64,000 nucleotides of DNA from Burkholderia sp. Ac-20365 (GCF_017104715.1 NZ_JAAGPI010000033.1:37060-101059), one strand, 5' to 3'; positions 8,530 through 17,178 are shown, counted from the stretch's first letter. Translations and numbers: made by a program. Notes: generated by a model not told the origin, from the sequence alone.

Positions 8530-10056
8530 TTAGACGGATGACATGCCGGCCTGGATTTCGCCGGTCGAATCGAAAATGGGCGGCGCGGTGACGATCGACT
8601 TCAACGCCGGGTTCGGCTGTGTAAGGCGCGAGAGATCGGGGCGCGGGCGGCGCAAGGCGGTGTGGCGCTCGAAAGCCTGTTCCATCGCGCGCGCGACGGC
8701 CAGCGTCTTGAGATCGCCATGAAACGGTCCGACGATCTGCAAGCCGAACGGCATGCCCGCATCGTCGACGCCGCACGGCAGCGACAGCGCGGGATGCGTC
8801 GTCAGCGTCACCACATAGGTGAGCGCGAGCCAGCGGTAGTAGTTTTCCTGCGCGCGTCCGTTGATCTGCGCGGCATAGAGCTCGCGCCATGGGAACGGCG
8901 AGACGGGTGTGGTCGGCGAGAGGATCACGTCGTAACGCTCGAGCGCGGACTGGAAGCGCCGGTAAATACGTGTCTGTTCGGCTTGCGCCCATGCGCTGTC
9001 GGCGAGCGTCATTGCCGCGCCCATTTCGTAGTTCGCGCGCGTGTTCGGCCCGAGTGCGCTGGGGTCGCGCGCGTACGCGTCGCGCAAACCCGCGACGAAG
9101 CTCTCCGCGCGGATCACGTCGAATGCGCGGTGTGCATCGCCGAGATCGAACTGGACCGGCTCGCAGGTTTGCACCATCGGCGCGAGTGCAGCCATTCGCG
9201 AGCGGAAGAGGGCCCGGATGCCGTCATCGACGTCGCAGCAGCCGAAGTCTTCCGTGTAGCCGACGCGCAGCGTCGCGAGATCGAGCGGCGGAATCGCTGA
9301 AAAACCGGCTGCGTCGACTTCGTAGCTCAGCGGATCGCTGGTGGACAGGCCAGCCGTTGCCGCGAGTTGCAACGCCGTCTCTTCGACGTCGCGCCCCATC
9401 GGCCCGACGACGGAAATCGGCGTCCAGCCGAGCAGCCGACGCGCGTTCGGCACGAGTCCCGCGGATGGCCGGAAGCCGACCACGCCGCATTTCGAAGCGG
9501 GAATGCGCAGCGAGCCGCCCGTGTCGGAGCCTGTGCACACGGGCAGCATGTCGCACGCGAGCGCCGCTGCCGATCCGCCCGACGAACCGCCCGCATTCAG
9601 TTCCGTGTTGAACGGATTGCCCGTCGCGCCCCACACGGGGTTGCGCGTGTTCGCACCCGCGCCCAGTTCAGGCACGTTGGTCTTGGCGACGAGAATCGCG
9701 CCCGCCGCGCGCAGCCGTTCGACCAGCACGACATCGCGCGATGGCACGTGGCCGCGCGACATCGGCGAGCCATAAGTGGTCAGCAGGCCCGCCGTGTCTT
9801 CGAGATCCTTCACGCCTAGCGGCAGACCATGCAGCAGTCCGAGCGGCTCGCCGTTCAGCGCCTTGCGCTCGGCCGCCTTCGCGGCCTTGCGCGCGTCGTC
9901 GTAACAGGTCGCCGTGATTGCGTTGACGGCGGGGTTGATCGCTTCGATCCGTTCGATACAGGCGTCGAGTAGTTCGACGGGCGAAATCTCCTTCGCGCCG
10001 ATCATCCGTCGCAACTCGACGGCGTTCCGGGCGACGAGTTCGTCGTGATCAGACAT
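8530..10056 (-). CDS. amidase-signature-family hydrolase
   Basis: A 508-residue enzyme of the amidase signature family (GatA/FAAH type). The Ser-cisSer-Lys triad can be located: the lysine in LPLGVKDLEDTAG near residue 82, the cis-serine in CTGSDTGGSLRIPA, and the nucleophile serine in the following GGS, downstream of the Gly/Ser-rich AGGSSGGSAAALA. It would hydrolyse an amide or N-acyl compound in the cytoplasm. With the transporter, FAD enzyme and RidA in one operon, the simplest reading is uptake, de-amidation and then oxidation of an amide-containing nutrient. The substrate is not deducible. Confidence 0.93.
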   Translation of the reverse strand: MSDHDELVARNAVELRRMIGAKEISPVELLDACIERIEAINPAVNAITATCYDDARKAAKAAERKALNGEPLGLLHGLPLGVKDLEDTAGLLTTYGSPMSRGHVPSRDVVLVERLRAAGAILVAKTNVPELGAGANTRNPVWGATGNPFNTELNAGGSSGGSAAALACDMLPVCTGSDTGGSLRIPASKCGVVGFRPSAGLVPNARRLLGWTPISVVGPMGRDVEETALQLAATAGLSTSDPLSYEVDAAGFSAIPPLDLATLRVGYTEDFGCCDVDDGIRALFRSRMAALAPMVQTCEPVQFDLGDAHRAFDVIRAESFVAGLRDAYARDPSALGPNTRANYEMGAAMTLADSAWAQAEQTRIYRRFQSALERYDVILSPTTPVSPFPWRELYAAQINGRAQENYYRWLALTYVVTLTTHPALSLPCGVDDAGMPFGLQIVGPFHGDLKTLAVARAMEQAFERHTALRRPRPDLSRLTQPNPALKSIVTAPPIFDSTGEIQAGMSSV

Positions 10057-10102
10057 GGTCCAGGTTCCCGTTGGTCCTGCGTCTTGCTGATTGCATAAGA
10101 AG

Positions 10103-11389
10103 TCAGTTGAGTGCTTCGCCGGTGCGGTCGCGCAGCCAGATCACGGGCACGAGCGACACCGCGCAGGCGGCTGCAACGTACCACGCGGGCGCGAGCGGAT
10201 TGCCTGTCAGCGCGACCAGCCAGCTCGCGATGAACGGCGAGAACCCGCCGAAAAACGATGCACTCACCACATAGGTTAGCGCGATGCCCGTTGCGCGCAC
10301 ATGTTTCGGGAACAACTCGGGGATCATCACGAGCACAGGCACGATCTGTCCGGCGACGAACAGCGCGAGAAAAGCGGACACCGCGCACAGCATGAACGTA
10401 GAAGGTTGCGCGGACAACCACGCGAACGCGGGATACACGGTCAGCAGCAGTGTGACACGCGATATGACGAGTACGCGCTTGCGGCTGAAACGATCGGCGA
10501 GCTTGCCAGCAATCGGCGCGGCCACGAACAGCACGAGCGAACTGATGACACCCGACGCCACCGATGCCGTCGACGATAGATGCAGCGTGCGCACCGCATG
10601 GCTCGGCAGAAAGAACGCGGTGATGTAGACGGACACAGAGCCGCCGAGTTCGGCGAAGGTGCCGAGTATCGTCAGCTTCAGATGGGTGGTGAGCGCGGCT
10701 TTCAATGCGCCGTGACGATGCGTGCCGGCGTGCGACGCGTCGCTGAGCGTCTCTTCGAGCCGGCGACGGATCAGCATGCCGACGGGCGCCGCGACGATGC
10801 CGAGCACGAACGGAATGCGCCAGCCCCACGCGAGCACGGCGTCCTTCGGCAGCGCGACGTTGACGAGCGTCGCGACGGCCGCACCGAGCGCGAGACCGAG
10901 CGCCGTCGCCGCGAAGTTCCAGCTCGCAAAGAATGCGCGCGTCGAGTCCGACGCGTATTCGACGAGCAAGGTCGTACCGGGGCCGAACTCGCCGCCGGCC
11001 GCGAACCCCTGAATCAGCCGCGCGGCGAGCACGATGAACGGCGCAGCCATCCCGGCCACCGCGTAAGGCGGCGCGCAGGCAATCAGCGCGCAACTCAGCG
11101 CCATCAGCATGATGGTCAGCACCATTGCCTTCTTGCGGCCCGCGCGGTCCGCGTAGGCGCCGATCACGATGCCGCCCAGCGGTCGCACCACGAAGCCGAC
11201 GCCGAATACGCCAATCGACAGCAAAAACTGGTTCACGGGCGACGCGGACGGGAAGAACAGCTGCCCGATCTGGATCGCGAAGAAGCTGTAGATGGTGAAG
11301 TCGTAGAACTCCAGCGCCGTGCCGAGCGTAGTCGCGGCAATGACCTGGGTCTTCGACAGACCGGCTTTTTCCAATGCAAGCGTTGACAC
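10103..11389 (-). CDS. MHS-family MFS transporter
   Basis: A 428-residue, 12-helix transporter of the metabolite:H+ symporter (MHS) type. It carries the motif-A loop GAYADRAGRKK after RPLGG, and RLIQGFAAGGEFGPG. I chose the GTG at 11389 (VSTLALEKAG) because AGGAG stands 8 bases upstream. The open frame continues upstream across the operator and is not credible there. MHS members import carboxylates, betaines or shikimate. This is the first gene of the operon with the amidase, RidA and DadA-like genes, so it probably imports their substrate. Confidence 0.92.
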   Translation of the reverse strand: MSTLALEKAGLSKTQVIAATTLGTALEFYDFTIYSFFAIQIGQLFFPSASPVNQFLLSIGVFGVGFVVRPLGGIVIGAYADRAGRKKAMVLTIMLMALSCALIACAPPYAVAGMAAPFIVLAARLIQGFAAGGEFGPGTTLLVEYASDSTRAFFASWNFAATALGLALGAAVATLVNVALPKDAVLAWGWRIPFVLGIVAAPVGMLIRRRLEETLSDASHAGTHRHGALKAALTTHLKLTILGTFAELGGSVSVYITAFFLPSHAVRTLHLSSTASVASGVISSLVLFVAAPIAGKLADRFSRKRVLVISRVTLLLTVYPAFAWLSAQPSTFMLCAVSAFLALFVAGQIVPVLVMIPELFPKHVRATGIALTYVVSASFFGGFSPFIASWLVALTGNPLAPAWYVAAACAVSLVPVIWLRDRTGEALN

Positions 11390-11441
11390 GTCGTGCGCTC
11401 CTGAATGGACTGCATGGGACTGGCATCGATGCGAGTTATCA

Positions 11442-11469
11442 TATACGAGAAAAAATAAATTCTCGTATA
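11442..11469. promoter_or_regulatory. perfect 10-bp inverted repeat, operator between MHS operon and XRE-cupin gene
   Basis: TATACGAGAA (11442-11451) and TTCTCGTATA (11460-11469) are exact inverted copies separated by 8 A/T bases. The site lies 53 bases upstream of the MHS start and 33 bases upstream of the regulator start. It overlaps a -10-like TATGAT for the leftward operon. Its symmetry and central position make it the likely binding site of the divergently encoded XRE-cupin regulator. Confidence 0.75.
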
Positions 11470-11501
11470 CGACAAAACCCTCGATCATCCAGAGCAATCT
11501 C

Positions 11502-12146
11502 ATGGCCAGATCCGCTGCACGCAAGGAAGCCGAAACCGTCGACGCTTCGTCACAGATCGATCACAAAGCGGTCGGCGCGCGGCTGCGCGACGCGCGCAAG
11601 GCACGCGGGCTGACGCTGATGCAGTTGTCGGAGCAGTCGGGCATTGCGGTATCGACGATCTCGAAGGCCGAGCGTGGCGACATCGCGCTGACCTACGACA
11701 AGTTCGCGGCGCTCGCGCATGCGCTGCAACTTGAGTTCGATGCGATTTTCGGGCGTGCGAAGCGGGCAGCCGCGAGCCCGATCGAGCCGACCTTTACGGC
11801 CTCGGGCGCGCAGATGATCTACGACACGCCCAACTACGAATACGGGATGCTCGCCAACGATCTGACAGGCAAACGCATGGTGCCGATGCGCGCGCACGTG
11901 CGGGCGCGCAAGCTTTCCGATTTCCCCGATTACATCCGTCACAGCGGCGAAGAGTTCGTGTTTCTGCTCGACGGAACGCTGGAACTGCGCTTCGAGACGG
12001 GCAAAGTGTTCCAGTTGAAGCAGGGCGATAGCCTGTACTTCGACAGCTCGGTTGGGCATGTGTATCTGAGCACGGGGAAGAAGCCCGCCGAAGTGCTCGT
12101 GTGCTGCGTGGACACCGACACGCATCGTCCCGCCGACGCCATCTGA
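11502..12146 (+). CDS. XRE-family regulator with C-terminal cupin domain
   Basis: A 214-residue regulator. The helix-turn-helix spans about residues 23-78 (VGARLRDARKARGLTLMQLSEQSG, then STISKAERG). The cupin sensor domain lies at about residues 125-210, with HSGEEFVFLLDGTLELRF and GDSLYFDSSVGHVY. I chose the ATG at 11502 because the upstream open frame would run through the operator and the divergent promoter. Proteins of this layout (PuuR/DdaR-like) control amine, amino-acid or amide catabolic genes in response to the substrate. It is divergent from the transporter-amidase operon. Confidence 0.92.
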   Translation: MARSAARKEAETVDASSQIDHKAVGARLRDARKARGLTLMQLSEQSGIAVSTISKAERGDIALTYDKFAALAHALQLEFDAIFGRAKRAAASPIEPTFTASGAQMIYDTPNYEYGMLANDLTGKRMVPMRAHVRARKLSDFPDYIRHSGEEFVFLLDGTLELRFETGKVFQLKQGDSLYFDSSVGHVYLSTGKKPAEVLVCCVDTDTHRPADAI

Positions 12147-12205
12147 GCGCATCGCCCGACGCGGGTAACATGGCGGCTTGAGCGATCGGCAGCGAGGGCG
12201 TCGTC

Positions 12206-12595
12206 ATGAGCGGGAGCGATCTTGCAGCGGTTTATCGAGGCTATATCGACTGCCTGAACCGGCAGGACTGGGCGACGCTCGGACAGTTCGTCGGCGATGA
12301 CGTGACGTATAACGACGAGAAGATCGGCGTGTCGGGTTATCGCGCGATGCTGGAGCGCGACTTTCGCGAGATTCCCGATTTGCGCTTCGAGATCGCGTTA
12401 CTCGTTGCCGGGCCGTCGATGATCGCCAGCCGTTTGCAATTCAACTGCTCGCCGAAAGGCACGTTTCTTGGCCTGCCCGTCAATGGCAGGAAGGTCGCGT
12501 TCACCGAAAATGTGTTCTACGCGTTTCGCGACGGGAAGATCGATCAGGTGTGGTCGGTGATCGACAAGGCGGCCATCGAGGCTCAACTCGCGTAG
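12206..12595 (+). CDS. SnoaL-like / ester-cyclase-family protein (NTF2 fold)
   Basis: A 129-residue protein with the NTF2-like cone: an N-terminal helix pair (YRGYIDCLNRQDW), VTYNDEKIGVSGY, then the sheet strands ending in NVFYAFRDGKIDQVWSVIDKAA. This is the layout of SnoaL-like ester cyclases, many of which have no known reaction. It stands 59 bases after the XRE-cupin gene on the same strand and may be co-transcribed with it. Function unknown. Confidence 0.85.
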   Translation: MSGSDLAAVYRGYIDCLNRQDWATLGQFVGDDVTYNDEKIGVSGYRAMLERDFREIPDLRFEIALLVAGPSMIASRLQFNCSPKGTFLGLPVNGRKVAFTENVFYAFRDGKIDQVWSVIDKAAIEAQLA

Positions 12596-12620
12596 CGCTC
12601 ACGTCACTCAAGGAGATTTC

Positions 12621-13541
12621 ATGTTGCGGTCGCCTCGTCCCGTGCGCGGGTTCCTGCAGATATTGATGATCGGCGCGCTCGCGCAGCTATATGGTTGCGC
12701 GTCGAGCAGCCCGGCAGCGGATACCTCGCCCATCGCGTTGAATGGCGTGCGGCCCAACGGCGTCGCCGTCGATACGAACGGCGCAATCTATCTGACCGAC
12801 GACGCGAAGAGCAATGTGCTCAGATCGTCCGATGGACGTGCGTTCGCGCCGTACGCGGCGATTGCCCAGCAATCCGGGCAGGGCATCAGCCTGAGCCAGT
12901 TGAGCTTCGACAATGACGGAAATCTGCTCGTCGTCCGTTTCGGATTCGGCAGCGCCAGCGCGGTTTTCGCCGTCAAGAGCGCCGAGGGTGCAACGATGCT
13001 ATCCGGGCCGAATCCCGCGCGCCGCAGGCTTGGCATTGCGGCGATCGGCGCGCATCAGGCGCTGTCGACGTGGTTCGTCAAGGAAGGCAGCGCGCCCGCG
13101 TCGGGCGGCGTGAGTCTGCTGACCTACGACACAAGCGCGGGGCGTGCGACGGAACGCGATCTGATCACAGGCATGGGCAAGCCGGTGGGCGTCGTCGTAT
13201 CGGGCGATACGGTGTTCGTGTCGGATCAGGCGCGCAGTGTGATCGTGCGCGCGTCGCTGGCAAGCTTGATGGCGGCTGCGCAACCCGTCACTGTTGGCGA
13301 CACGTTCGCGAAGATCGAGAACCCCGATCTGATGGTGGGAGATGGGCGGGGTGCGCTCTATACGCACTGCAAGAGCACGTCGGTGTGCAAGATATCGTCC
13401 GATGGCAGCGTGAACGAAATCGCCACCGACTTTCATGACGCGCGCGGCGTCGCAGTGGATTCAGCACGACACCGGGTATATGTAGTTGATCGCGCAGCGG
13501 CGGGTGGAACCAGCTATATGCGGATTCTGCCGCTGCACTGA
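12621..13541 (+). CDS. NHL/SMP-30-like beta-propeller lipoprotein
   Basis: A 306-residue exported protein. The signal peptide ends in a lipobox (L-Y-G-C, cysteine near residue 26). The mature part is made of repeats that resemble NHL or SMP-30/gluconolactonase blades: GVRPNGVAVDTNGAIYLTD, LSFDNDGNLLVV, GKPVGVVVSGDTVFVSD and DARGVAVDSARHRVYVVD. A beta-propeller lipoprotein is a safe structural reading; the ligand or substrate is unknown. A GGAG ribosome binding site precedes the ATG at 12621, 25 bases after the SnoaL-like gene. Confidence 0.85.
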   Translation: MLRSPRPVRGFLQILMIGALAQLYGCASSSPAADTSPIALNGVRPNGVAVDTNGAIYLTDDAKSNVLRSSDGRAFAPYAAIAQQSGQGISLSQLSFDNDGNLLVVRFGFGSASAVFAVKSAEGATMLSGPNPARRRLGIAAIGAHQALSTWFVKEGSAPASGGVSLLTYDTSAGRATERDLITGMGKPVGVVVSGDTVFVSDQARSVIVRASLASLMAAAQPVTVGDTFAKIENPDLMVGDGRGALYTHCKSTSVCKISSDGSVNEIATDFHDARGVAVDSARHRVYVVDRAAAGGTSYMRILPLH

Positions 13542-13561
13542 GTTGGCGTTTTCCGCGCGAA

Positions 13562-13987
13562 TTACGCGTCGACGCCGATAATCACGCTCGACGCCTTGAA
13601 GATCGCCGTAGCAGCCGAGCCGCTCGACAGCCCGAGGCGATCGACGCTCTCATTCGTGATGATGGCCGCGATCTCCGCACCGCTTGCGGCCGCAACGATC
13701 ACTTCGCTGTTCACGGCGCCCTTGGTGACAGCCGTGACCGTGCCCGCGACGCGGTTGCGCGCCGATACCTTGTCTGTCGCATCGACCATCACGATCACCG
13801 ACGACGCCTTCACCAGCGCGAAAGCCGGCTTGCCCGCCGCGAGGCCGAGCGAGGTTGCGCTGCCGTGTGTGATGACCGCAACGATATCGAGCCCGTCCTG
13901 CGTGCGCAGCGTGACTTCGTCATTGACGGCGCCCGTCTTGACTTCGGTGATCTGGCCGTTGAAATGATTGCGCGCGCTGGTTCGCAT
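13562..13987 (-). CDS. molbindin: tandem TOBE (Mop) domain protein
   Basis: A 141-residue protein made of two Mop/TOBE domains in tandem (about residues 3-70 and 73-141). Each starts with S-A-R-N and ends with KASSVI. Such molbindins bind molybdate or tungstate as oligomers and buffer it in the cytoplasm. I chose the ATG at 13987 (MRTSARNHFNG) because AAGGAG lies upstream; the open frame to 14080 has no such support. It converges on the propeller lipoprotein gene and is divergent from the M24 peptidase gene. Confidence 0.93.
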   Translation of the reverse strand: MRTSARNHFNGQITEVKTGAVNDEVTLRTQDGLDIVAVITHGSATSLGLAAGKPAFALVKASSVIVMVDATDKVSARNRVAGTVTAVTKGAVNSEVIVAAASGAEIAAIITNESVDRLGLSSGSAATAIFKASSVIIGVDA

Positions 13988-14145
13988 GATGTTGTTTCTC
14001 CTTGAATGGGGCCGCGTTCGTGCTGCGAAACCCGTGGTGTTGAATCGAACCCGCAGTTTAGCGTTTATACCTATTTTCAACCGCCCGTGTTTACGCGGTG
14101 TGTAAGCCGCTATATCGCGCGATCTGGGCTAACCGATTCCAAACG

Positions 14146-14180
14146 CGTTATATTTACGGCGACATATCGATGACATAACG
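14146..14180. promoter_or_regulatory. CGTTAT...ATAACG inverted half-sites, ModE-like
   Basis: CGTTATAT (14146-14153) and ACATAACG (14173-14180) resemble the two halves of a ModE molybdate operator, but the spacer is 19 bases rather than the usual roughly 8. The pair lies in the divergent region between the molbindin and the M24 peptidase genes, close to the latter. Weak candidate. Confidence 0.2.
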
Positions 14181-14192
14181 GGGAACAGCAAC

Positions 14193-14852
14193 TTGAATTC
14201 GACACGTAAAGAAGCCGTCGGCGAAGCCTATTCACTGGACGCGATGCAGCACGCGAGCGCGATGACGTGGAAAGCCGTCGATGCCATCGCCGCCGAAGTC
14301 CGGCCGGGCATGCTGGAATCACAGGCGAATGCGCTGGCGCTGCGCATCCTGAAGGATCTCGGGATGGACCGGATCTGGCATCCCGTGCTGGTGCGCTTCG
14401 GCGAGAACACGCTGCGCACGTTCAAGCAACGTTCGAACGGCGACCCGGTGCTGGAGGACAACGACATTTTCTTCGTCGACCTGGGCGCTGTGTGGACAAA
14501 GCATGAAGGCGACGCGGGCGCGACCTTCGTCTGCGGCGACGATCCGGACATGCATGCGTGCGCGCAGGCGGTCCGCACGATTTACGACGAAGTCGAGCAG
14601 CACTGGCGCGCGACGGGCTGCGCGGGCGTCGATCTGTACGTGTATGCCGCACAGCGGGCCAATGCGCACGGCTTTCGCCTGAACGTCGACATCAAGGGAC
14701 ATCGCGTGAGCGACTTTCCGCACGCGATCTACAAGGCCGGAGACCTCGGCGATTTCGACGCGACACCCGCCGCCGGCCTGTGGATCCTGGAAATTCAGAT
14801 CGCGCATCCGACGCGCCCGTTCGGCGCGTTCTACGAAGACCTGCTGGTCTGA
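14193..14852 (+). CDS. M24-family metallopeptidase-like protein (aminopeptidase P fold)
   Basis: A 219-residue protein consisting only of the pita-bread catalytic domain. The five metal ligands of the family can be placed: Asp in FFVDLGAV, Asp in EGDAGATF, His in KGHRVSDFPH, Glu in WILEIQIAH and Glu in FYEDLLV. This makes it a plausible dimetal Xaa-Pro-type peptidase or creatinase-like hydrolase, shorter than full aminopeptidase P. The start is a TTG at 14193 with a GGGGA-like ribosome binding site; an ATG at 14244 is the alternative. It ends 6 bases before the LysR gene, so the two are probably co-transcribed. Confidence 0.88.
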   Translation: MNSTRKEAVGEAYSLDAMQHASAMTWKAVDAIAAEVRPGMLESQANALALRILKDLGMDRIWHPVLVRFGENTLRTFKQRSNGDPVLEDNDIFFVDLGAVWTKHEGDAGATFVCGDDPDMHACAQAVRTIYDEVEQHWRATGCAGVDLYVYAAQRANAHGFRLNVDIKGHRVSDFPHAIYKAGDLGDFDATPAAGLWILEIQIAHPTRPFGAFYEDLLV

Positions 14853-14858
14853 TCGCGC

Positions 14859-15776
14859 ATGTTCATCCGCCAGCTCGAGTACCTCGTCACGTTGGCGCGG
14901 GAAAAGCACTTCGCGCGTGCCGCCGATGCCTGCCATGTCTCGCAGCCGGCGTTGTCGTCGGCTATTCGTGCGCTCGAATCGGAACTCGGGCTGACTATCG
15001 TCAATCGCGGGCGGCGTTTCGTCGGCTTCACAGAAGACGGCGAGCGCGTGCTCGGCTGGGCGCGGCAAACGCTGGCGACGTTGCAGAACATGCGCCAGGA
15101 CGCGTTCGCCGCGCAGGACCGGCTGGTTGGCAAGCTGCGCGTCGGCGCGATACCGACCGTGATTCCCGTCGCGTCGCGCGTGCTTGCGCCGTGTCTGCTC
15201 GAACATCCGGATATCCGGTACGACGTGCATTCGCTCAGCTCCGAAGCGATACACCGGCAACTCGACGAGCTTGAACTCGATATCGGTCTCACGTATCTGG
15301 ACTCGGGCGTGCAGGCAGGCTTTGCCGTGCTGCCGCTCTACCGCGAGCGCTCGATTCTGCTTTCGCCGCCAGCCGATCACGCCGAACTCGTGGAAGGCGC
15401 ATGCAGCTGGCGCGAACTCTCTGGCCAGCCACTCGGCCTGCTGCCCCTGGCGATGCAGAACCGGCAGGTGATCAATGCCGCCTTCCGGCGCGAGCAGGTT
15501 CAGCCGGAAGTGCTGATCGAATGCGACTCGCTGCTCGCGTTGTACGGGCATGTGTTGCACGCGGGCATGTCCAGTATCTTTCCGCACAGCCTGTTGAGCG
15601 TGCTGCCTGCCGGCGACGGCGTGCGCCGCGCGTTGCTGATGCCTGAACTGACGCGTGAAATCGGTCTGGTCGCGCGCAATCGCGAGGCCATGCAACCGCT
15701 CGTCGCCGCATTCTGGCGCTGCGCCGAAGGCTTGCGTTTGCAGGACGAATTCGACGCGCTGCTTCCCGTCAACTGA
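14859..15776 (+). CDS. LysR-family regulator
   Basis: A 305-residue LTTR. The helix-turn-helix (MFIRQLEYLVTLAREKHFARAA, then CHVSQPALSSAIRALE) occupies residues 1-58. The effector-binding domain follows from about residue 90 (LRVGAIPTVIP). The domain style is of the OxyR/CynR group. It lies just before, and on the same strand as, the formate dehydrogenase gene, with a symmetric LTTR-type box between them. It is therefore a good candidate activator of that gene, although the direct target is not proven. Confidence 0.92.
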   Translation: MFIRQLEYLVTLAREKHFARAADACHVSQPALSSAIRALESELGLTIVNRGRRFVGFTEDGERVLGWARQTLATLQNMRQDAFAAQDRLVGKLRVGAIPTVIPVASRVLAPCLLEHPDIRYDVHSLSSEAIHRQLDELELDIGLTYLDSGVQAGFAVLPLYRERSILLSPPADHAELVEGACSWRELSGQPLGLLPLAMQNRQVINAAFRREQVQPEVLIECDSLLALYGHVLHAGMSSIFPHSLLSVLPAGDGVRRALLMPELTREIGLVARNREAMQPLVAAFWRCAEGLRLQDEFDALLPVN

Positions 15777-15814
15777 ACCGCTTCGACGACTCGACGCGGA
15801 TCGTACGCACTTCC

Positions 15815-15833
15815 TGATAAGCGACGCTTATCA
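15815..15833. promoter_or_regulatory. symmetric LysR-type box upstream of fdh
   Basis: TGATAAGCG (15815-15823), one base, then CGCTTATCA (15825-15833) form an exact 9-bp inverted repeat. It contains TAA-N7-TTA, a T-N11-A LTTR core, and ATAA-N7-TTAT. It lies 38 bases after the LysR stop and about 135 bases before the fdh start. Confidence 0.6.
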
Positions 15834-15840
15834 AACCATT

Positions 15841-15858
15841 CGTCCAAACGATTGGACG
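15841..15858. repeat. second inverted repeat in the fdh upstream region
   Basis: CGTCCAA (15841-15847) and TTGGACG (15852-15858) are perfect 7-bp inverted copies with a 4-base spacer. They stand 7 bases after the LysR-type box. It may be a second regulator site or a short hairpin terminating the LysR transcript. Confidence 0.5.
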
Positions 15859-15967
15859 CTGCTCATCGCGCCATAGACACTGCTTCACATCGTATGTGAT
15901 GTATCACGTCGATATGTCGATAGAGCGCCGGCATGAAAATGCGCTCGACCAGACTGGAGCGAGACGA

Positions 15968-17170
15968 ATGGCTAAGGTTCTTTGTGTGCTGTATGACGAC
16001 CCCGTCAATGGAATGCCGAAACAGTACGCCCGCGATGACGTACCTGAAATCACGCACTATCACGATGGTCAGACGGCGCCCACGCCGAAAGCAATCGACT
16101 TCACGCCGGGCGAACTGCTCGGCAGCGTATCGGGCGAACTGGGTCTGCGTAAATATCTCGAGTCGCAAGGTCATACGCTGGTCGTGACGTCGGACAAGGA
16201 CGGTCCGAACTCGACGTTCGAGCGCGAACTCGCCGACGCTGAAGTCGTGATCTCGTAACCGTTCTGGCCTGCGTATCTGACGGCCGAACGCATCGCGAAG
16301 GCACCGAAGCTCAAGCTCGCGTTGACGGCGGGTATCGGCTCCGATCACGTCGATCTGCAGGCCGCCATCGAGCGCAAGATCACGGTTGCCGAAGTGACGT
16401 ATTGCAACAGCATCAGCGTGGCCGAGCATGTCGTGATGATGATTCTCGGGCTGGTGCGCAACTATCTGCCGTCGCATGAATGGGTGAAGAAGGGCGGCTG
16501 GAATATCGCCGATTGCGTCGAGCGCGCCTACGATCTCGAAGCGATGAATGTTGGCACAGTGGCCGCGGGCCGGATCGGTGCGGCTGTGCTGCGCAGACTC
16601 AAGCCGTTCGACGTGAAGCTGCACTACACGGACCGTCACCGTCTGCCGCTCGATGTCGAAAAAGAACTCGGCGCGACGTGGCACCCGAACGTCGAATCGA
16701 TGGCCAAGGTTTGTGACGTCGTGACGATTAACTGTCCGCTGCACCCCGAAACGGAAAACCTCTTCAACGAACAGCTGATCGCGAAGATGAAGCGCGGCGC
16801 GTATATCGTGAATACGGCACGCGGCAAGATCGTCGATCGCGACGCAATTGTTCGCGCACTCGAATCGGGTCAACTGGCGGGCTATGCAGGTGACGTGTGG
16901 TTCCCGCAGCCGGCGCCGCGCGATCATCCGTGGCGCACGATGCCGCACAACGGCATGACGCCGCATATCTCGGGTACGACGCTGTCGGCGCAGGCGCGCT
17001 ATGCGGCCGGTACGCGCGAGATTCTCGAATGCTGGTTCGAGAAGCGGCAGATCCGGGACGAGTATCTGATCGTCGATGGCGGCAAGCTGGCGGGCGTCGG
17101 CGCACATTCGTATAGCGCGGGCAATGCGACGTCAGGATCGGAAGAGGCGGCGCGGTTCAAGGCAGCGTAA
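15968..17170 (+). pseudogene. NAD-dependent formate dehydrogenase interrupted by an in-frame stop at codon 97
   Basis: Read through one TAA (16256-16258), the frame encodes a 400-residue D-2-hydroxyacid-dehydrogenase-family formate dehydrogenase closely resembling Pseudomonas FDH. It starts MAKVLCVLYDDP at 15968, has ELGLRKYLES and SDKDGPNS, and the stop replaces the residue before the active-site PFWPAYLT motif. Family members have Gln there, and CAA to TAA is one base change. Downstream everything is intact: AGIGSDHVDLQ, the NAD-binding TVAAGRIG, NTARGKIVDRD, GDVWFPQPAP and the catalytic His in MTPHISGTT. No frameshift or other decay is visible. It is a recent pseudogene, a sequencing error or a readthrough gene; the 282-residue downstream frame lacks the N-terminal half of the catalytic domain. 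Confidence 0.85.
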
Positions 17171-17178
17171 TTGGAGTG

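Noticed and set aside
15896..16258. A separate 120-aa gene upstream of a 282-aa gene
   Set aside because: The two pieces are in the same frame and form one formate dehydrogenase around a TAA codon.
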